Of a stretch of DNA of 64,000 nucleotides, positions 24,727-32,488 are shown one piece after another. Positions within the stretch are counted from its first letter, which is position 1; each line of letters opens with the position of its first letter. The notes beneath the pieces are model-generated. The model was not told where the DNA came from and did not search any database. It saw nothing but the letters and a program-made list of their open reading frames with translations. The stretch is taken from contig NZ_AHWA01000002.1 of assembly GCF_000247645.1 (NCBI RefSeq), positions 248,001 to 312,000 of the forward strand, in the 5' to 3' direction. Source of the DNA: Salinibacterium sp. PAMC 21357 (GTDB lineage Bacteria > Actinomycetota > Actinomycetes > Actinomycetales > Microbacteriaceae). The translations under genes were made by a program, and so were the position numbers.

Positions 24727-25359
24727 ATGTTCATCTATCTCGTGCGCCACGGCGAAACCGATTGGAATCGTGAAAGGCGCATTCAGGGCAGCAGCGATAT
24801 TCCGCTAAACGAAACGGGTCGGGCGCAAGCTGCGGCCACCGGCGATCTACTGACGCGACGCCAGTGGCACGGTGTTTTCGCGAGCCCGCTCTCCCGCGCC
24901 ATGGAGACTTCGCAAATCATCGCCGCCAAAATCGGCGCAGAAACTCCTATTGCGCTGCCTGCCCTTGTCGAACGAAACTACGGCGACGCCGAGGGTCGTA
25001 CCGATAACGAAGTCGATCGGCTTTATCCCGGTGACGCTGACGTTCCCGGCAGAGAAACTCGACAGTCGGTGATTGATCGAGCGCTCCCCGCGCTCATTCA
25101 ACTTGCCGAGCGAAACCATGGCAAGTCTGTCATTGTGGTCGTTCACGGCGGGGTCATCGCGTCAATCTTGGCGGCCGTTGCTCCTGATCGTCCGCGCACC
25201 CCCATAGTCAACGGCTCAATACACAGCTTTCGCCATGACGGCGGAACCCTGAGTCTGGTGAACTTCGATGATCCGATCGAAGCAGAGTCCGAGACGACCG
25301 GCACGGAATCGTTCGCGGAACAAAACGCCATCGCGCGCCGAGAGTCATCCACTCAGTAG
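24727..25359 (+). CDS. Histidine phosphatase family protein
   Basis: A 210-residue branch-1 phosphoglycerate mutase-like phosphatase. The phosphohistidine motif is LVRHGETDWN at the N-terminus, with RRIQGSSDIPLNETGRAQA, the acid SPLSRAMETSQII, and the second His in VVVHGGVIASIL. The short length and lack of a mutase-specific insert suggest a phosphatase rather than a glycolytic mutase. GGAG lies five bases before ATG 24727. The C-terminal 30 residues are polar and probably disordered. Its substrate is unknown; it could be co-transcribed with the sirtuin. Confidence 0.9.
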   Translation: MFIYLVRHGETDWNRERRIQGSSDIPLNETGRAQAAATGDLLTRRQWHGVFASPLSRAMETSQIIAAKIGAETPIALPALVERNYGDAEGRTDNEVDRLYPGDADVPGRETRQSVIDRALPALIQLAERNHGKSVIVVVHGGVIASILAAVAPDRPRTPIVNGSIHSFRHDGGTLSLVNFDDPIEAESETTGTESFAEQNAIARRESSTQ

Positions 25360-25374
25360 GTTCGCGGCGTTCGT

Positions 25375-26457
25375 CTACTGACGTGTGCGCGCGCGGGCAG
25401 CCACGGCATCGTGCAACACCTGTGACAGCTCAGCGGCACCCTTAGCCCACGTGAATTCTGCGGAACGACTTCGTGCGGCAGTTGAGCGTGACTGCCACAC
25501 GGCGGGGTCTTCGAGCGCTTTGATTTCCCGCACTAGGGCTGCTGGCTCATCCGGGTCGAAAAATCCGCCGGCTGACGCGGAAATCTCGCGAAAAATTGGA
25601 GTGTCGCTGAGCACTACGGGAGTTCCTACCGCCATCGCTTCCACCTGTGGCAAGCCGAATCCCTCGTCGCGCGATGCCGATACCAGAGCCGTTGCCCGTG
25701 AGAGCGTCTCGACATAGACCTCATCGGTTGCCCCGTTATGAAAGATCAAGCTAGATTCTGGGGCCAGCTCGCTAAGGAACGCTTTTACATCGTCATCCGC
25801 GCGGCTCATCAAGTGAAGGGTGTATCCCGGTAGGTCTTGCATGGCACGTGCTAAGAGTTCTACGTTTTTGTACGGCATATACGACCCCATGTAAACAAGT
25901 TCACGTGACGTGGGTACAGCGCGCACCGGGGACTCGGTGATGCTGTCAGTGCCGAGCGTGACAACGGAGATGGGGCGCTTCGTGAGCCGATGTTCAAGCA
26001 TTTGATCGCGAGTGGTCTGCGAATCAGTGACATGAGCGTCTGCCCGATTCAGCAGTGCCCGCTGGAAGGCCCACGTGAGGTGATAAATACGCCACATCGC
26101 GCGAACGGGCCACGGCAGGTTGTGCGGCGGCGTTGGATGCTTGTAGTAAATCAGGTCGTGCACGGTGGTTACGAGTGTGTACTTGCGCCCAAACGGTCCC
26201 ATGGTCTGCATGGGAGTGAACACGACGTCTGGCTTGAGCTTGTTCACCTGGAATGCCACAAACGGCTCGCCAGCCCCGGTTGGCGAGCTTGCGAGTTCCC
26301 AAGGAAGATCGGGCAGCAGCTCCAGCTGGCGCTTGTCAGAAATTAGCATGGTCACTGGATGCAGCTTGCTGAGCTCTTCAACGAGGCGTGAGCCGTAGCG
26401 GCTGATTCCATCGTGCCGACCAATGCGCGTGTAACGGCAATCAAAGATAATTTTCAC
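25375..26457 (-). CDS. Family 4-type glycosyltransferase
   Basis: A 360-residue GT-B glycosyltransferase. The C-terminal donor-binding half has the ELVYMGSYMPYKNVELLARA segment and the retaining-enzyme motif ASRDEGFGLPQVEAMAVGTPVVLSD with the E-x7-E acids. The N-terminal half has YGSRLVEELSKLHPVTML and a VHDLIYYKHPT segment. It probably moves a sugar from a nucleotide or phosphate donor to a cell-envelope acceptor at the membrane. Its start overlaps the stop of the alpha/beta hydrolase gene by four bases, so the two form one transcript. The acceptor cannot be named from sequence. Confidence 0.88.
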   Translation of the reverse strand: MKIIFDCRYTRIGRHDGISRYGSRLVEELSKLHPVTMLISDKRQLELLPDLPWELASSPTGAGEPFVAFQVNKLKPDVVFTPMQTMGPFGRKYTLVTTVHDLIYYKHPTPPHNLPWPVRAMWRIYHLTWAFQRALLNRADAHVTDSQTTRDQMLEHRLTKRPISVVTLGTDSITESPVRAVPTSRELVYMGSYMPYKNVELLARAMQDLPGYTLHLMSRADDDVKAFLSELAPESSLIFHNGATDEVYVETLSRATALVSASRDEGFGLPQVEAMAVGTPVVLSDTPIFREISASAGGFFDPDEPAALVREIKALEDPAVWQSRSTAARSRSAEFTWAKGAAELSQVLHDAVAARARTRQ

Positions 26458-27365
26458 GCTGTGGGCTCCGCAACTGTCCCTGTCTTCAGGAACGTAACAA
26501 TCAGTTCCGCGGCTTCGCGCGGTCGTTCATAGTGGATGAGGTGACCGACGTCAGCGAAGAGCTCAAGCCGAGCATCCGGAATCAGATGTGCGAGTCGCTG
26601 CTGCGCGGGAACCGGGCTGATCGGATCGCTTCGTGCCCCAATCAGTAGCGTCGGCATCAAGATCTTTTCGGCAAACATACTCACGTCAGATCCGATTGAC
26701 GCCTCAAATCCTTCGAGCAAACTGTCGCGGTTTGCATAGCTGCTGAAGTGCGCATGATGCTGCTGATGAACCCAGCGACGTAACTCAGAATCGTGGGTCT
26801 TTACCATCGCCAGACTCATCACACGAACCACAACCCAGGCACTCAACATCGGCGCTCCCAGCGCATGAGGAAGAGCGCGAGCTGCTCGATAAAATGCGAG
26901 TGTGATCTTGCTCAGTACCGCATTGGGTCCCGAGAGGGCAGGTGCCGCGATCGGATTCACCAAGATAAGTTGAGGAGTTTCAAGACCTCGGGCTATGGCC
27001 GCGGCGACCACAATTGAACCAAACGAATGCCCAAGAAGCACCGCCCGCCCGGTGAGGCCTAGAGATTCGACAAAAGCTTCCAGCCAGAGCGCGTAGCCGC
27101 TGATGTCGTGGACGCGGCCGCTGAGGGGTGCCGACTCACCGAAGCCCGGTAGATCGGGACTAATGATTCGGATGTCGCGAATGTGCGCGCACACTGCTTC
27201 AAGCCCGTGGTGGTCGCCGCGAAACCCATGAACGAGTACGAGAACAGTCTCAGCGTCGGCGGGACCGTATTCCCAATAATGCGTAGTCGCCCCAAGAACT
27301 TCGATGGTCGAGTGCGTCGCCTGGTTCTGCTCGAGCAGTGCTCCATACGGCGATGCGGGTCTCAT
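26454..27365 (-). CDS. Alpha/beta hydrolase
   Basis: A 303-residue alpha/beta-fold hydrolase. The oxyanion loop is LVHGFRGDHHGL, the nucleophile elbow is LLGHSFGSIVVAA, the acid is likely the Asp in GARSDPISPVP, and the catalytic His is in DVGHLIHYERP. A helical lid lies between about 145 and 215. I chose ATG 27365 (MRPASPYGALLEQ): the -10 hexamer TAGAAT lies seven bases upstream, and the 21 residues of the longer frame are not conserved-looking. It is first in a two-gene unit with the glycosyltransferase. Substrate unknown. Confidence 0.88.
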   Translation of the reverse strand: MRPASPYGALLEQNQATHSTIEVLGATTHYWEYGPADAETVLVLVHGFRGDHHGLEAVCAHIRDIRIISPDLPGFGESAPLSGRVHDISGYALWLEAFVESLGLTGRAVLLGHSFGSIVVAAAIARGLETPQLILVNPIAAPALSGPNAVLSKITLAFYRAARALPHALGAPMLSAWVVVRVMSLAMVKTHDSELRRWVHQQHHAHFSSYANRDSLLEGFEASIGSDVSMFAEKILMPTLLIGARSDPISPVPAQQRLAHLIPDARLELFADVGHLIHYERPREAAELIVTFLKTGTVAEPTA

Positions 27366-27372
27366 TCCAACA

Positions 27373-27378
27373 ATTCTA
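27373..27378 (-). promoter_or_regulatory. -10 element of the hydrolase/glycosyltransferase unit
   Basis: TAGAAT on the minus strand, seven bases before ATG 27365; a full match to the TANAAT consensus. Confidence 0.5.
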
Positions 27379-27484
27379 GGCAGTCGGTGGAGAAGTTGGT
27401 GGCACTGGCGCAATCGCGCCGCCAACAATGGGGCTTGCCGCCGGGATATCCGCGAGCCGTGTTCCGGCTGTCGGTGCGCCCGCC

Positions 27485-27490
27485 TACGCT
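27485..27490 (+). promoter_or_regulatory. -10 element of the exonuclease gene
   Basis: TACGCT, six bases before ATG 27497, the same hexamer as at the sirtuin gene. No ribosome site is present. Confidence 0.5.
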
Positions 27491-27496
27491 GAGTTC

Positions 27497-28198
27497 ATGA
27501 GCAACTCGGGCACCCTAGCTACCTTCGATCTTGAAACCACTGGCGTTGACGTCGAAACCAGCCGTATCGTTTCCGCATGCATCGCGATTGTCGACGCCTC
27601 TGGCGCTGTCATCTCACGATGGGATTGGTTGGCAGATCCGGGGATCGAAATCCCGGAGGGTGCTGCAGCAATTCACGGTATCTCTACTGAGCGCGCTCGT
27701 GCTGAAGGCCGTCAGGCCGCTATCGTGGTCGCCGAGATCGTGCAAACGCTCAGAGTCACTTGCGCCCTAGGCATCCCGTTGGTTGTCTACAACGCTCCCT
27801 ATGATCTCTCCCTCCTCGATCGCGAATGTCGTCGTCATTCGCTCGACAGCCTTGCTGAGCCATATGTGGTCATCGACCCGCTCGTCATTGACAAAGCGGT
27901 GGATCGTTACCGACGAGGAAAGCGCACCCTTGAAGTGACATCGGGCCTGTACGGCGTGTCTCTTGATGACGCGCACGATGCGGGATCAGATGCGATCGCG
28001 GCCGCTCGCGTCGCGCAAGCGCTATTGGTGAAGTTCGCTGCAGAACTAAGCATCCCCTTCGCAGAACTTCACAAGAACCAGCGTCAGTGGTATTCCGACC
28101 AGGCCGCAAGCTTCCAGGACTACATGCGTTCGTCAAAGGGTGATCACACTTTCGTCGCAAATGGCGAATGGCCCGTTCGTTCGTTACCCGAACTTTAG
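27497..28198 (+). CDS. DEDDh 3'-5' exonuclease (DNA polymerase III epsilon-like)
   Basis: A 233-residue DnaQ-like exonuclease. The DEDDh residues are visible: D and E in TFDLETTGVD, D in VYNAPYDLSLL, and H and D in DDAHDAGSDAIAAARVA. It lacks the clamp motif and theta-binding region of a replicative epsilon subunit, so it may act in repair or RNA turnover instead. I chose ATG 27497 (MSNSGTLATF); the upstream open frame is not homologous. The gene is monocistronic and convergent with rpmE2. Confidence 0.88.
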   Translation: MSNSGTLATFDLETTGVDVETSRIVSACIAIVDASGAVISRWDWLADPGIEIPEGAAAIHGISTERARAEGRQAAIVVAEIVQTLRVTCALGIPLVVYNAPYDLSLLDRECRRHSLDSLAEPYVVIDPLVIDKAVDRYRRGKRTLEVTSGLYGVSLDDAHDAGSDAIAAARVAQALLVKFAAELSIPFAELHKNQRQWYSDQAASFQDYMRSSKGDHTFVANGEWPVRSLPEL

Positions 28199-28286
28199 AG
28201 CTCGCGGCGACCAACGTTTCCGTGCGTGGGCGAGGAGTTTTTCTTGCCCGCGCATGGCGCGCGCCGACTACTATCTGCGTTAACGA

Positions 28287-28318
28287 CTGAAGGCGACCGG
28301 AGTACCGGTCGCCTTCAG
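28287..28318. terminator. Hairpin between exonuclease and rpmE2
   Basis: CTGAAGGCGACCGG pairs perfectly with CCGGTCGCCTTCAG around the loop AGTA. T-runs on either side are poor, but the position between convergent stops fits a terminator. Confidence 0.7.
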
Positions 28319-28334
28319 GAAAAGATGGGTGTTA

Positions 28335-28586
28335 CTAGTTGCCGAAGCCCTTGTAACGGTTCTTGAACTTCTCAACACGGCCAGCAGAGTCCATGATGCG
28401 CTGCTTGCCCGTGTAGAACGGGTGCGACTCGGAGGAAATCTCGACGTCAATCACCGGGTACGTGGTTCCGTCTTCCCACTCGATCGTCTTCTCGCTCGTC
28501 ACTGTCGAGCGAGTGAGGAACGTTGATCCCGACGCGAGGTCGCGAAAAACGATGGGCATGTATGTGGGGTGGGTCTCGGACTTCAT
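28335..28586 (-). CDS. rpmE2: 50S ribosomal protein L31 type B
   Basis: An 83-residue ribosomal protein. [23 protein letters not shown] and [21 protein letters not shown] are diagnostic of L31 type B. It has no cysteine at all, so it is the zinc-independent paralogue that replaces zinc-binding L31 when zinc is scarce. An AGGGA ribosome site lies seven bases before ATG 28586. In many bacteria this gene is repressed by Zur; I do not see a clear Zur palindrome in the 75-base upstream gap. Confidence 0.96.
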   Translation of the reverse strand: MKSETHPTYMPIVFRDLASGSTFLTRSTVTSEKTIEWEDGTTYPVIDVEISSESHPFYTGKQRIMDSAGRVEKFKNRYKGFGN

Positions 28587-28661
28587 TGGATTTCCCTGGG
28601 TTCTGGATTAAAAGAAAGACTTAGGCGGCCACGCGGACCGACACACAAGCCTATCAGAGGT

Positions 28662-29444
28662 TTAGGCAGCTCGTGCGGTGTAGCGGCCAGCGTCTTTCGT
28701 GATGACGAGCTCAAGTCCGAATGCGGCACTCAAGTTCTCTGACGTCACGACATCGTCAATCTTACCGGCGCTATGCACTGTGCCGTTGGTGATAATCAGC
28801 GCGTGCGTAAATCCCTGAGGAATTTCTTCAACATGGTGAGTGACCATGACGATGGCTGGCGCGGTTTGTGCTTTCGCATATCCACTCAAAAGTTGAACAA
28901 GCTCTTCGCGTGCACCGAGGTCGAGACTCGCGGCCGGCTCGTCAAGTAAGAGAAGTTCTGGATCGGTCATGACAGAACGAGCGATCTGAACACGTTTCTG
29001 TTCACCGTCGCTAAGCTCACCGAAGCGACGATCTTCCAAGTGCGAGAGGCTCCACTCGGCGAGCACTCGACGTGCACGACGAAGGTCAACTTTTTCGTAC
29101 TGCTCGTTCCATCGCCCGGTTACGGAGTAAGCGGCAGTGAGTACAACATCAATGACACGTTCACTATTGGGCACACGACGCGCGAGCGCCGTTGACGCAA
29201 AGCCGATTCGTGGGCGTACGTCGAACACGTCGGCGGAGCCGAGAGTGCTCTCAAGCACAACCACTTCTCCGGAACTCGGGTGTATTTGGGCGGCGGCCAA
29301 CTGCAACAAGGTCGTCTTGCCTGCGCCGTTTGGCCCCAAAATCACCCACCGGTCGGATGCTTTCGCGCTCCACGAAATAGAGTCGAGGATCGTGGTGCCG
29401 TTTCGAGTAACGGATACGTCGGAAAAGGTGAGAACGCTAGCCAT
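28662..29444 (-). CDS. ABC transporter ATP-binding protein, stand-alone
   Basis: A 260-residue ABC ATPase. Walker A is LGPNGAGKTTLLQ, the signature is LSDGEQKRVQIARSV and Walker B is LLLLDEPAASLD, followed by MVTHHVEEIPQGFTHAL. The spacing and HVEEIP segment resemble ModF/YlmA-like proteins rather than metal-import pumps. No permease gene is adjacent. ATG 29444 is favoured: TAGGAT lies eight bases upstream; a GTG at 29450 would add two residues. The role is not known. It is divergent from serB. Confidence 0.88.
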   Translation of the reverse strand: MASVLTFSDVSVTRNGTTILDSISWSAKASDRWVILGPNGAGKTTLLQLAAAQIHPSSGEVVVLESTLGSADVFDVRPRIGFASTALARRVPNSERVIDVVLTAAYSVTGRWNEQYEKVDLRRARRVLAEWSLSHLEDRRFGELSDGEQKRVQIARSVMTDPELLLLDEPAASLDLGAREELVQLLSGYAKAQTAPAIVMVTHHVEEIPQGFTHALIITNGTVHSAGKIDDVVTSENLSAAFGLELVITKDAGRYTARAA

Positions 29445-29513
29445 GATCACCTATCCTATTCGCTCTGAGCGCCGCGCGGGGAAGCCACTCGAACGATCCC
29501 GATAGTCTGGCGT

Positions 29514-30212
29514 GTGGCGTCGTGTCGATCCGGCACCGAATTACCACCGCTGCCGCACGAAAGGCTTCAGACTTTGGCGAAATTTCTCGTTGTACTCGAT
29601 GTTGACTCGACTCTCATCGAGAACGAAGCCATCGAGTTGTTGGCCGCTCATGCGGGTTCTGAGCCCGAAGTTGCCGAAATCACCACTCGAGCGATGAACG
29701 GCGAACTGGATTTTGCCGCGAGCTTGCGAGCGAGAGTATCAACGCTCGCAGGTCTGCCCGAGTCGGTTTTTGCTGAGTGCGCACGAGACATTCGCGTAAC
29801 GCTGGGCGCTGAGGAGATGATTGCGGCAGTAACAGCGGCCGGCGGGAACGTTGCTGCCGTCTCGGGCGGGTTTCATGAACTACTCGATCCCCTCTCCCGC
29901 CGCCTAGGGCTTAGTTACGCGCGTGCGAACCGACTCGAAATCCTTGATGGCAAGCTCACCGGTGTCGTTAGTGGCCCGGTTATTGATGCTCAGGCCAAAG
30001 CAGACGCGCTCCGCGAATGGGCCGAGCACTCTGGTACTCCCCTAGCGGCAACAATTGCGGTGGGCGATGGCGCGAACGATTTGCTCATGATGAAAGCGGC
30101 CGCACTGTCTGTCGGCATCACGGCGAAGCCGATTGTGCGCGCCAACGCAGATGTTCATATCGACTCGCGCGATTTGAGCGCGATTCTGCCGCTGATCGGG
30201 CTTCGTGGTTAG
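29514..30212 (+). CDS. serB: Phosphoserine phosphatase
   Basis: HAD-superfamily phosphatase catalysing the last step of serine synthesis (phosphoserine to serine). The nucleophile motif is LDVDSTLIENEAIELLA, the serine/threonine motif is AAVSGGFHELLDPL and the metal motif is VGDGANDLLMMKAA, with the conserved KADAL lysine region. Its 232 residues lack the N-terminal ACT domains found in longer SerB proteins. GTG 29514 has TAGTCT five bases upstream (leaderless-like); a TTG at 29574 with AAAGG upstream would give a start at LAKFLVVLDVDST. It is convergent with fabG. Confidence 0.9.
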   Translation: MASCRSGTELPPLPHERLQTLAKFLVVLDVDSTLIENEAIELLAAHAGSEPEVAEITTRAMNGELDFAASLRARVSTLAGLPESVFAECARDIRVTLGAEEMIAAVTAAGGNVAAVSGGFHELLDPLSRRLGLSYARANRLEILDGKLTGVVSGPVIDAQAKADALREWAEHSGTPLAATIAVGDGANDLLMMKAAALSVGITAKPIVRANADVHIDSRDLSAILPLIGLRG

Positions 30213-30240
30213 ACCAGCACCGCGCCCGAAATGGTGCGAA

Positions 30241-30963
30241 TTAGTGCCCCATTCCGAGGCCACCGTCGATGGGGATGACGGCGCCAGAAATGTAGGCTGC
30301 ATCATCACTTGCTAGCCAGGCAATCGCCCGGGCAACTTCTTGTGGTTGGGCGAAGCGGTTTGCCGGAATTTGTTTGAGGTACGCATCCTGCTGTTCAGCA
30401 GGGAGCGCCGCGGTCATATCGGTCTCGATGAACCCCGGCGCAATCACGTTCGCCGTAATTCCTCGACTGCCCAATTCTCTAGTCAACGAACGCGCCAGGC
30501 CGATAAGCCCGCTCTTCGATGCTGAATAGTTCACCTGGCCTGCAGAGCCGAGAAGGCCGACAACGCTCGAGACGAGAATGATGCGCCCAAATCGAGCCTT
30601 CATCATTGCCTTGGAAGCTCGCTTGACGACACGAAAAGCACCGGAAAGGTTGGTGTCGACGACCTCGGTGAAGTCGTCGTCACTCATGCGCATGAGCAAC
30701 ATGTCCCTGGTGATGCCGGCGTTGGCAACGAGAACCTCCACCGCACCCAGTTTCGCTTCGATTTCGGTGAAGGCCGCATCGATGCTCGCAGGATCCGTTA
30801 CGTCAGCGATAACCGTAAGCGTTCCCTCGGGGCCGGTTCCGGTGCGAGCGGTAACGGCAACTTTGTGCCCCAACGCTACAAACTCCTCCGCAATCGCACG
30901 GCCAATGCCGCGGTTGCCTCCAGTGACGAGAACGATACGAGGTGCTGGTGCTGTGCTGATCAT
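30241..30963 (-). CDS. fabG: 3-oxoacyl-ACP reductase
   Basis: A 240-residue short-chain dehydrogenase; FabG reduces 3-oxoacyl-ACP with NADPH in fatty acid elongation. The cofactor motif is TGGNRGIG, followed by LVANAGITRDMLLMRM, the catalytic Ser in LVSSVVGLLGSAGQ and YSASK (Tyr, Lys). The C-terminal GFIETDMTAALPAEQQ segment is typical of FabG rather than sugar dehydrogenases. ATG 30963 has TATGCT seven bases before it; the ATG at 30975 lies inside that hexamer. It stands alone, away from other fatty acid genes, so a related reductase is possible. Confidence 0.87.
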   Translation of the reverse strand: MISTAPAPRIVLVTGGNRGIGRAIAEEFVALGHKVAVTARTGTGPEGTLTVIADVTDPASIDAAFTEIEAKLGAVEVLVANAGITRDMLLMRMSDDDFTEVVDTNLSGAFRVVKRASKAMMKARFGRIILVSSVVGLLGSAGQVNYSASKSGLIGLARSLTRELGSRGITANVIAPGFIETDMTAALPAEQQDAYLKQIPANRFAQPQEVARAIAWLASDDAAYISGAVIPIDGGLGMGH

Positions 30964-30970
30964 GGTTCCC

Positions 30971-30976
30971 AGCATA
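30971..30976 (-). promoter_or_regulatory. -10 element of fabG
   Basis: TATGCT on the minus strand, seven bases before ATG 30963. It decides the start, because the longer start codon at 30975 is part of this hexamer. Confidence 0.45.
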
Positions 30977-31035
30977 TAGTCGCGGCTAGCGGCGTAGGCT
31001 TAGGGGTACCTACCTTCGACGAACTAAGAAAGCCC

Positions 31036-31338
31036 ATGAACAGTCCTCAGTCGATCACTTCGCTTCCCGAACGACCCGATGACGAGCGCCGCAGACGCGC
31101 GATCAATTACTCGATCGCGATGGGCATCCGAATTGTGTGCGTTCTTCTGTGCGTCTTTGTTCGCGGGTGGTGGCTTGTCTTGCCCGTCTTAGGCGCGGTA
31201 GTTCTGCCCTACGTCGCAGTTGTACTAGCAAACGTGACAACCCGTCGATCCGGTCCTATTGATGCTCCCGGCCAATTCGCTTTGAGCTCGGCAGACCCGT
31301 CATACCACTCAAGCACTTCTGATGAGGCACATCGGTGA
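31036..31338 (+). CDS. DUF3099 family membrane protein
   Basis: A 100-residue protein of the actinobacterial DUF3099 family. Residues about 1-25 are charged (LPERPDDERRRRAINYSIAM), followed by two membrane helices (about 28-42 and 47-67, IVCVLLCVFVRGWW and LVLPVLGAVVLPYVAVVLAN) and a polar tail. It has no known function. ATG 31036 starts just after the fabG divergent region; TAGGCT at 30995-31000 could be the -10. Its stop overlaps the start of the next small gene by four bases. Confidence 0.82.
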   Translation: MNSPQSITSLPERPDDERRRRAINYSIAMGIRIVCVLLCVFVRGWWLVLPVLGAVVLPYVAVVLANVTTRRSGPIDAPGQFALSSADPSYHSSTSDEAHR

Positions 31339-31577
31339 TTGGCGAGAGTGGCCCCGCGACGTCCCGGTGCTCGCGATCAGGATGCTTGCTAGACGCTAGC
31401 TGGAACGTTAACTGGCGCAATCCTCGCATCCATGGTCTTGATCGGGTGAAGATTTGGCTAGCGTGTGACGAGCATGTCGATTATCTCCAGCAGTACCTCA
31501 GCAGTAGAAGTTTTCCCGTTGTGGTCAGCGAATTGGCGCAACCGGCCGCAGTCGTTCTCGATGGAGCCGGGCAATGA
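31335..31577 (+). CDS. Small Cys/His protein of unknown function, coupled to SURF1
   Basis: An 80-residue protein. It has a Cys pair (CSRSGC) and a later CDEH, giving C-x4-C and C-x2-H clusters that could hold zinc or another metal. WNVNWRNPRIHGLDRVKIWLACDEHVDYL is the most conserved-looking block. Relatives in this bacterial family are sometimes labelled acetone carboxylase, which the sequence does not support. GTG 31335 overlaps the DUF3099 stop, and its own stop overlaps the SURF1 start (ATGA), so all three are translationally coupled. Function unknown; the neighbours suggest oxidase assembly. Confidence 0.7.
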   Translation: MIGESGPATSRCSRSGCLLDASWNVNWRNPRIHGLDRVKIWLACDEHVDYLQQYLSSRSFPVVVSELAQPAAVVLDGAGQ

Positions 31578-32410
31578 ACAAGTGGCGATTCGCGTTCTCA
31601 CAACGCTGGTTCGGTTACCTCGCCCTCGTTATCGGCTTTGCGATCGGGTGTGTGTTCCTCTCTCACTGGCAGTTCGATCGCCGAGAAGAAGCAGCTGCCG
31701 AGGTGGCTCGCGTGAGCACAAACTGGGAATCCGATCCTCTACAGCTGAGTGATGTTATGCCAGAACTCAGCGAGTTCGACGTCGACAATAAGTGGATGTC
31801 GGTCGCGGTAAGTGGCCAGTATTTGGCATCAGAACAACTTCTCGTTCGAGGTCGCCCTTATTCAGGGCAGCCAGGATTCGAAATTCTCGTGCCGTTTCAA
31901 CTCGACAGTGGCCGTCTGATCATTGTGGATCGCGGTTGGGTGCCCGCCGGCAACAGCCAGGACGCCCCAGACGCCGTCCCCGCTCCCCCATCGGGTCGAG
32001 TAGATGTCGTGATGAGGCTCAAGCCAAGCGAACCAACAGTTCAGGGGCGGTCTGCCCCAGCTGGTCAGGTGGCAACAATCCACCTCCCGACCGTCGCCGA
32101 GATTCTCAACCAGCCGACCTACACCGGTGGCTATGGAATTCTTGCATCAGAATCTCCCGGTGTTGCTGAGATGCCGCTTGCGTATCCCAAACCGCTCCTA
32201 GACGAAGGCGCACATCTGTCGTACGCGTTCCAGTGGGTGGCGTTCGGAGTACTGGCTTTCATCGGTCTCGGCTGGGCGATTCGTCAGGAGTATCGGCTCA
32301 TCAATGAAGCGGATCCGGTCGAACGCGAACGCGCAGAAAAGCGCAAACAAAAAGTAGAAGACCGCGGCCCCACGGACGCAGAAATCGAAGACGCCATCTT
32401 AGATGCATAA
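31574..32410 (+). CDS. SURF1-family cytochrome oxidase assembly protein
   Basis: A 278-residue membrane protein of the SURF1/Shy1 family, which helps insert heme a into subunit I of aa3-type cytochrome oxidase. One membrane helix lies at the N-terminus (WFGYLALVIGFAIGCVFLSHW, about 10-30) and one near the C-terminus (YAFQWVAFGVLAFIGLGWAI). Between them lies the extracytoplasmic domain with RGRPYSGQPGFEILVPFQL and VDRGWVPAG, the family hallmarks. The C-terminus is a charged cytoplasmic tail. The start overlaps the preceding small gene. The heme A genes ctaA and ctaB lie about 7 kb further on. Confidence 0.93.
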   Translation: MNKWRFAFSQRWFGYLALVIGFAIGCVFLSHWQFDRREEAAAEVARVSTNWESDPLQLSDVMPELSEFDVDNKWMSVAVSGQYLASEQLLVRGRPYSGQPGFEILVPFQLDSGRLIIVDRGWVPAGNSQDAPDAVPAPPSGRVDVVMRLKPSEPTVQGRSAPAGQVATIHLPTVAEILNQPTYTGGYGILASESPGVAEMPLAYPKPLLDEGAHLSYAFQWVAFGVLAFIGLGWAIRQEYRLINEADPVERERAEKRKQKVEDRGPTDAEIEDAILDA

Positions 32411-32488
32411 TTAACGCACTATTTGAACGACGGGCGTTCCCCTGCATAGCGCAGTGCTATCGACTGCGAGCTGGGCCGAAGGGGCGAA

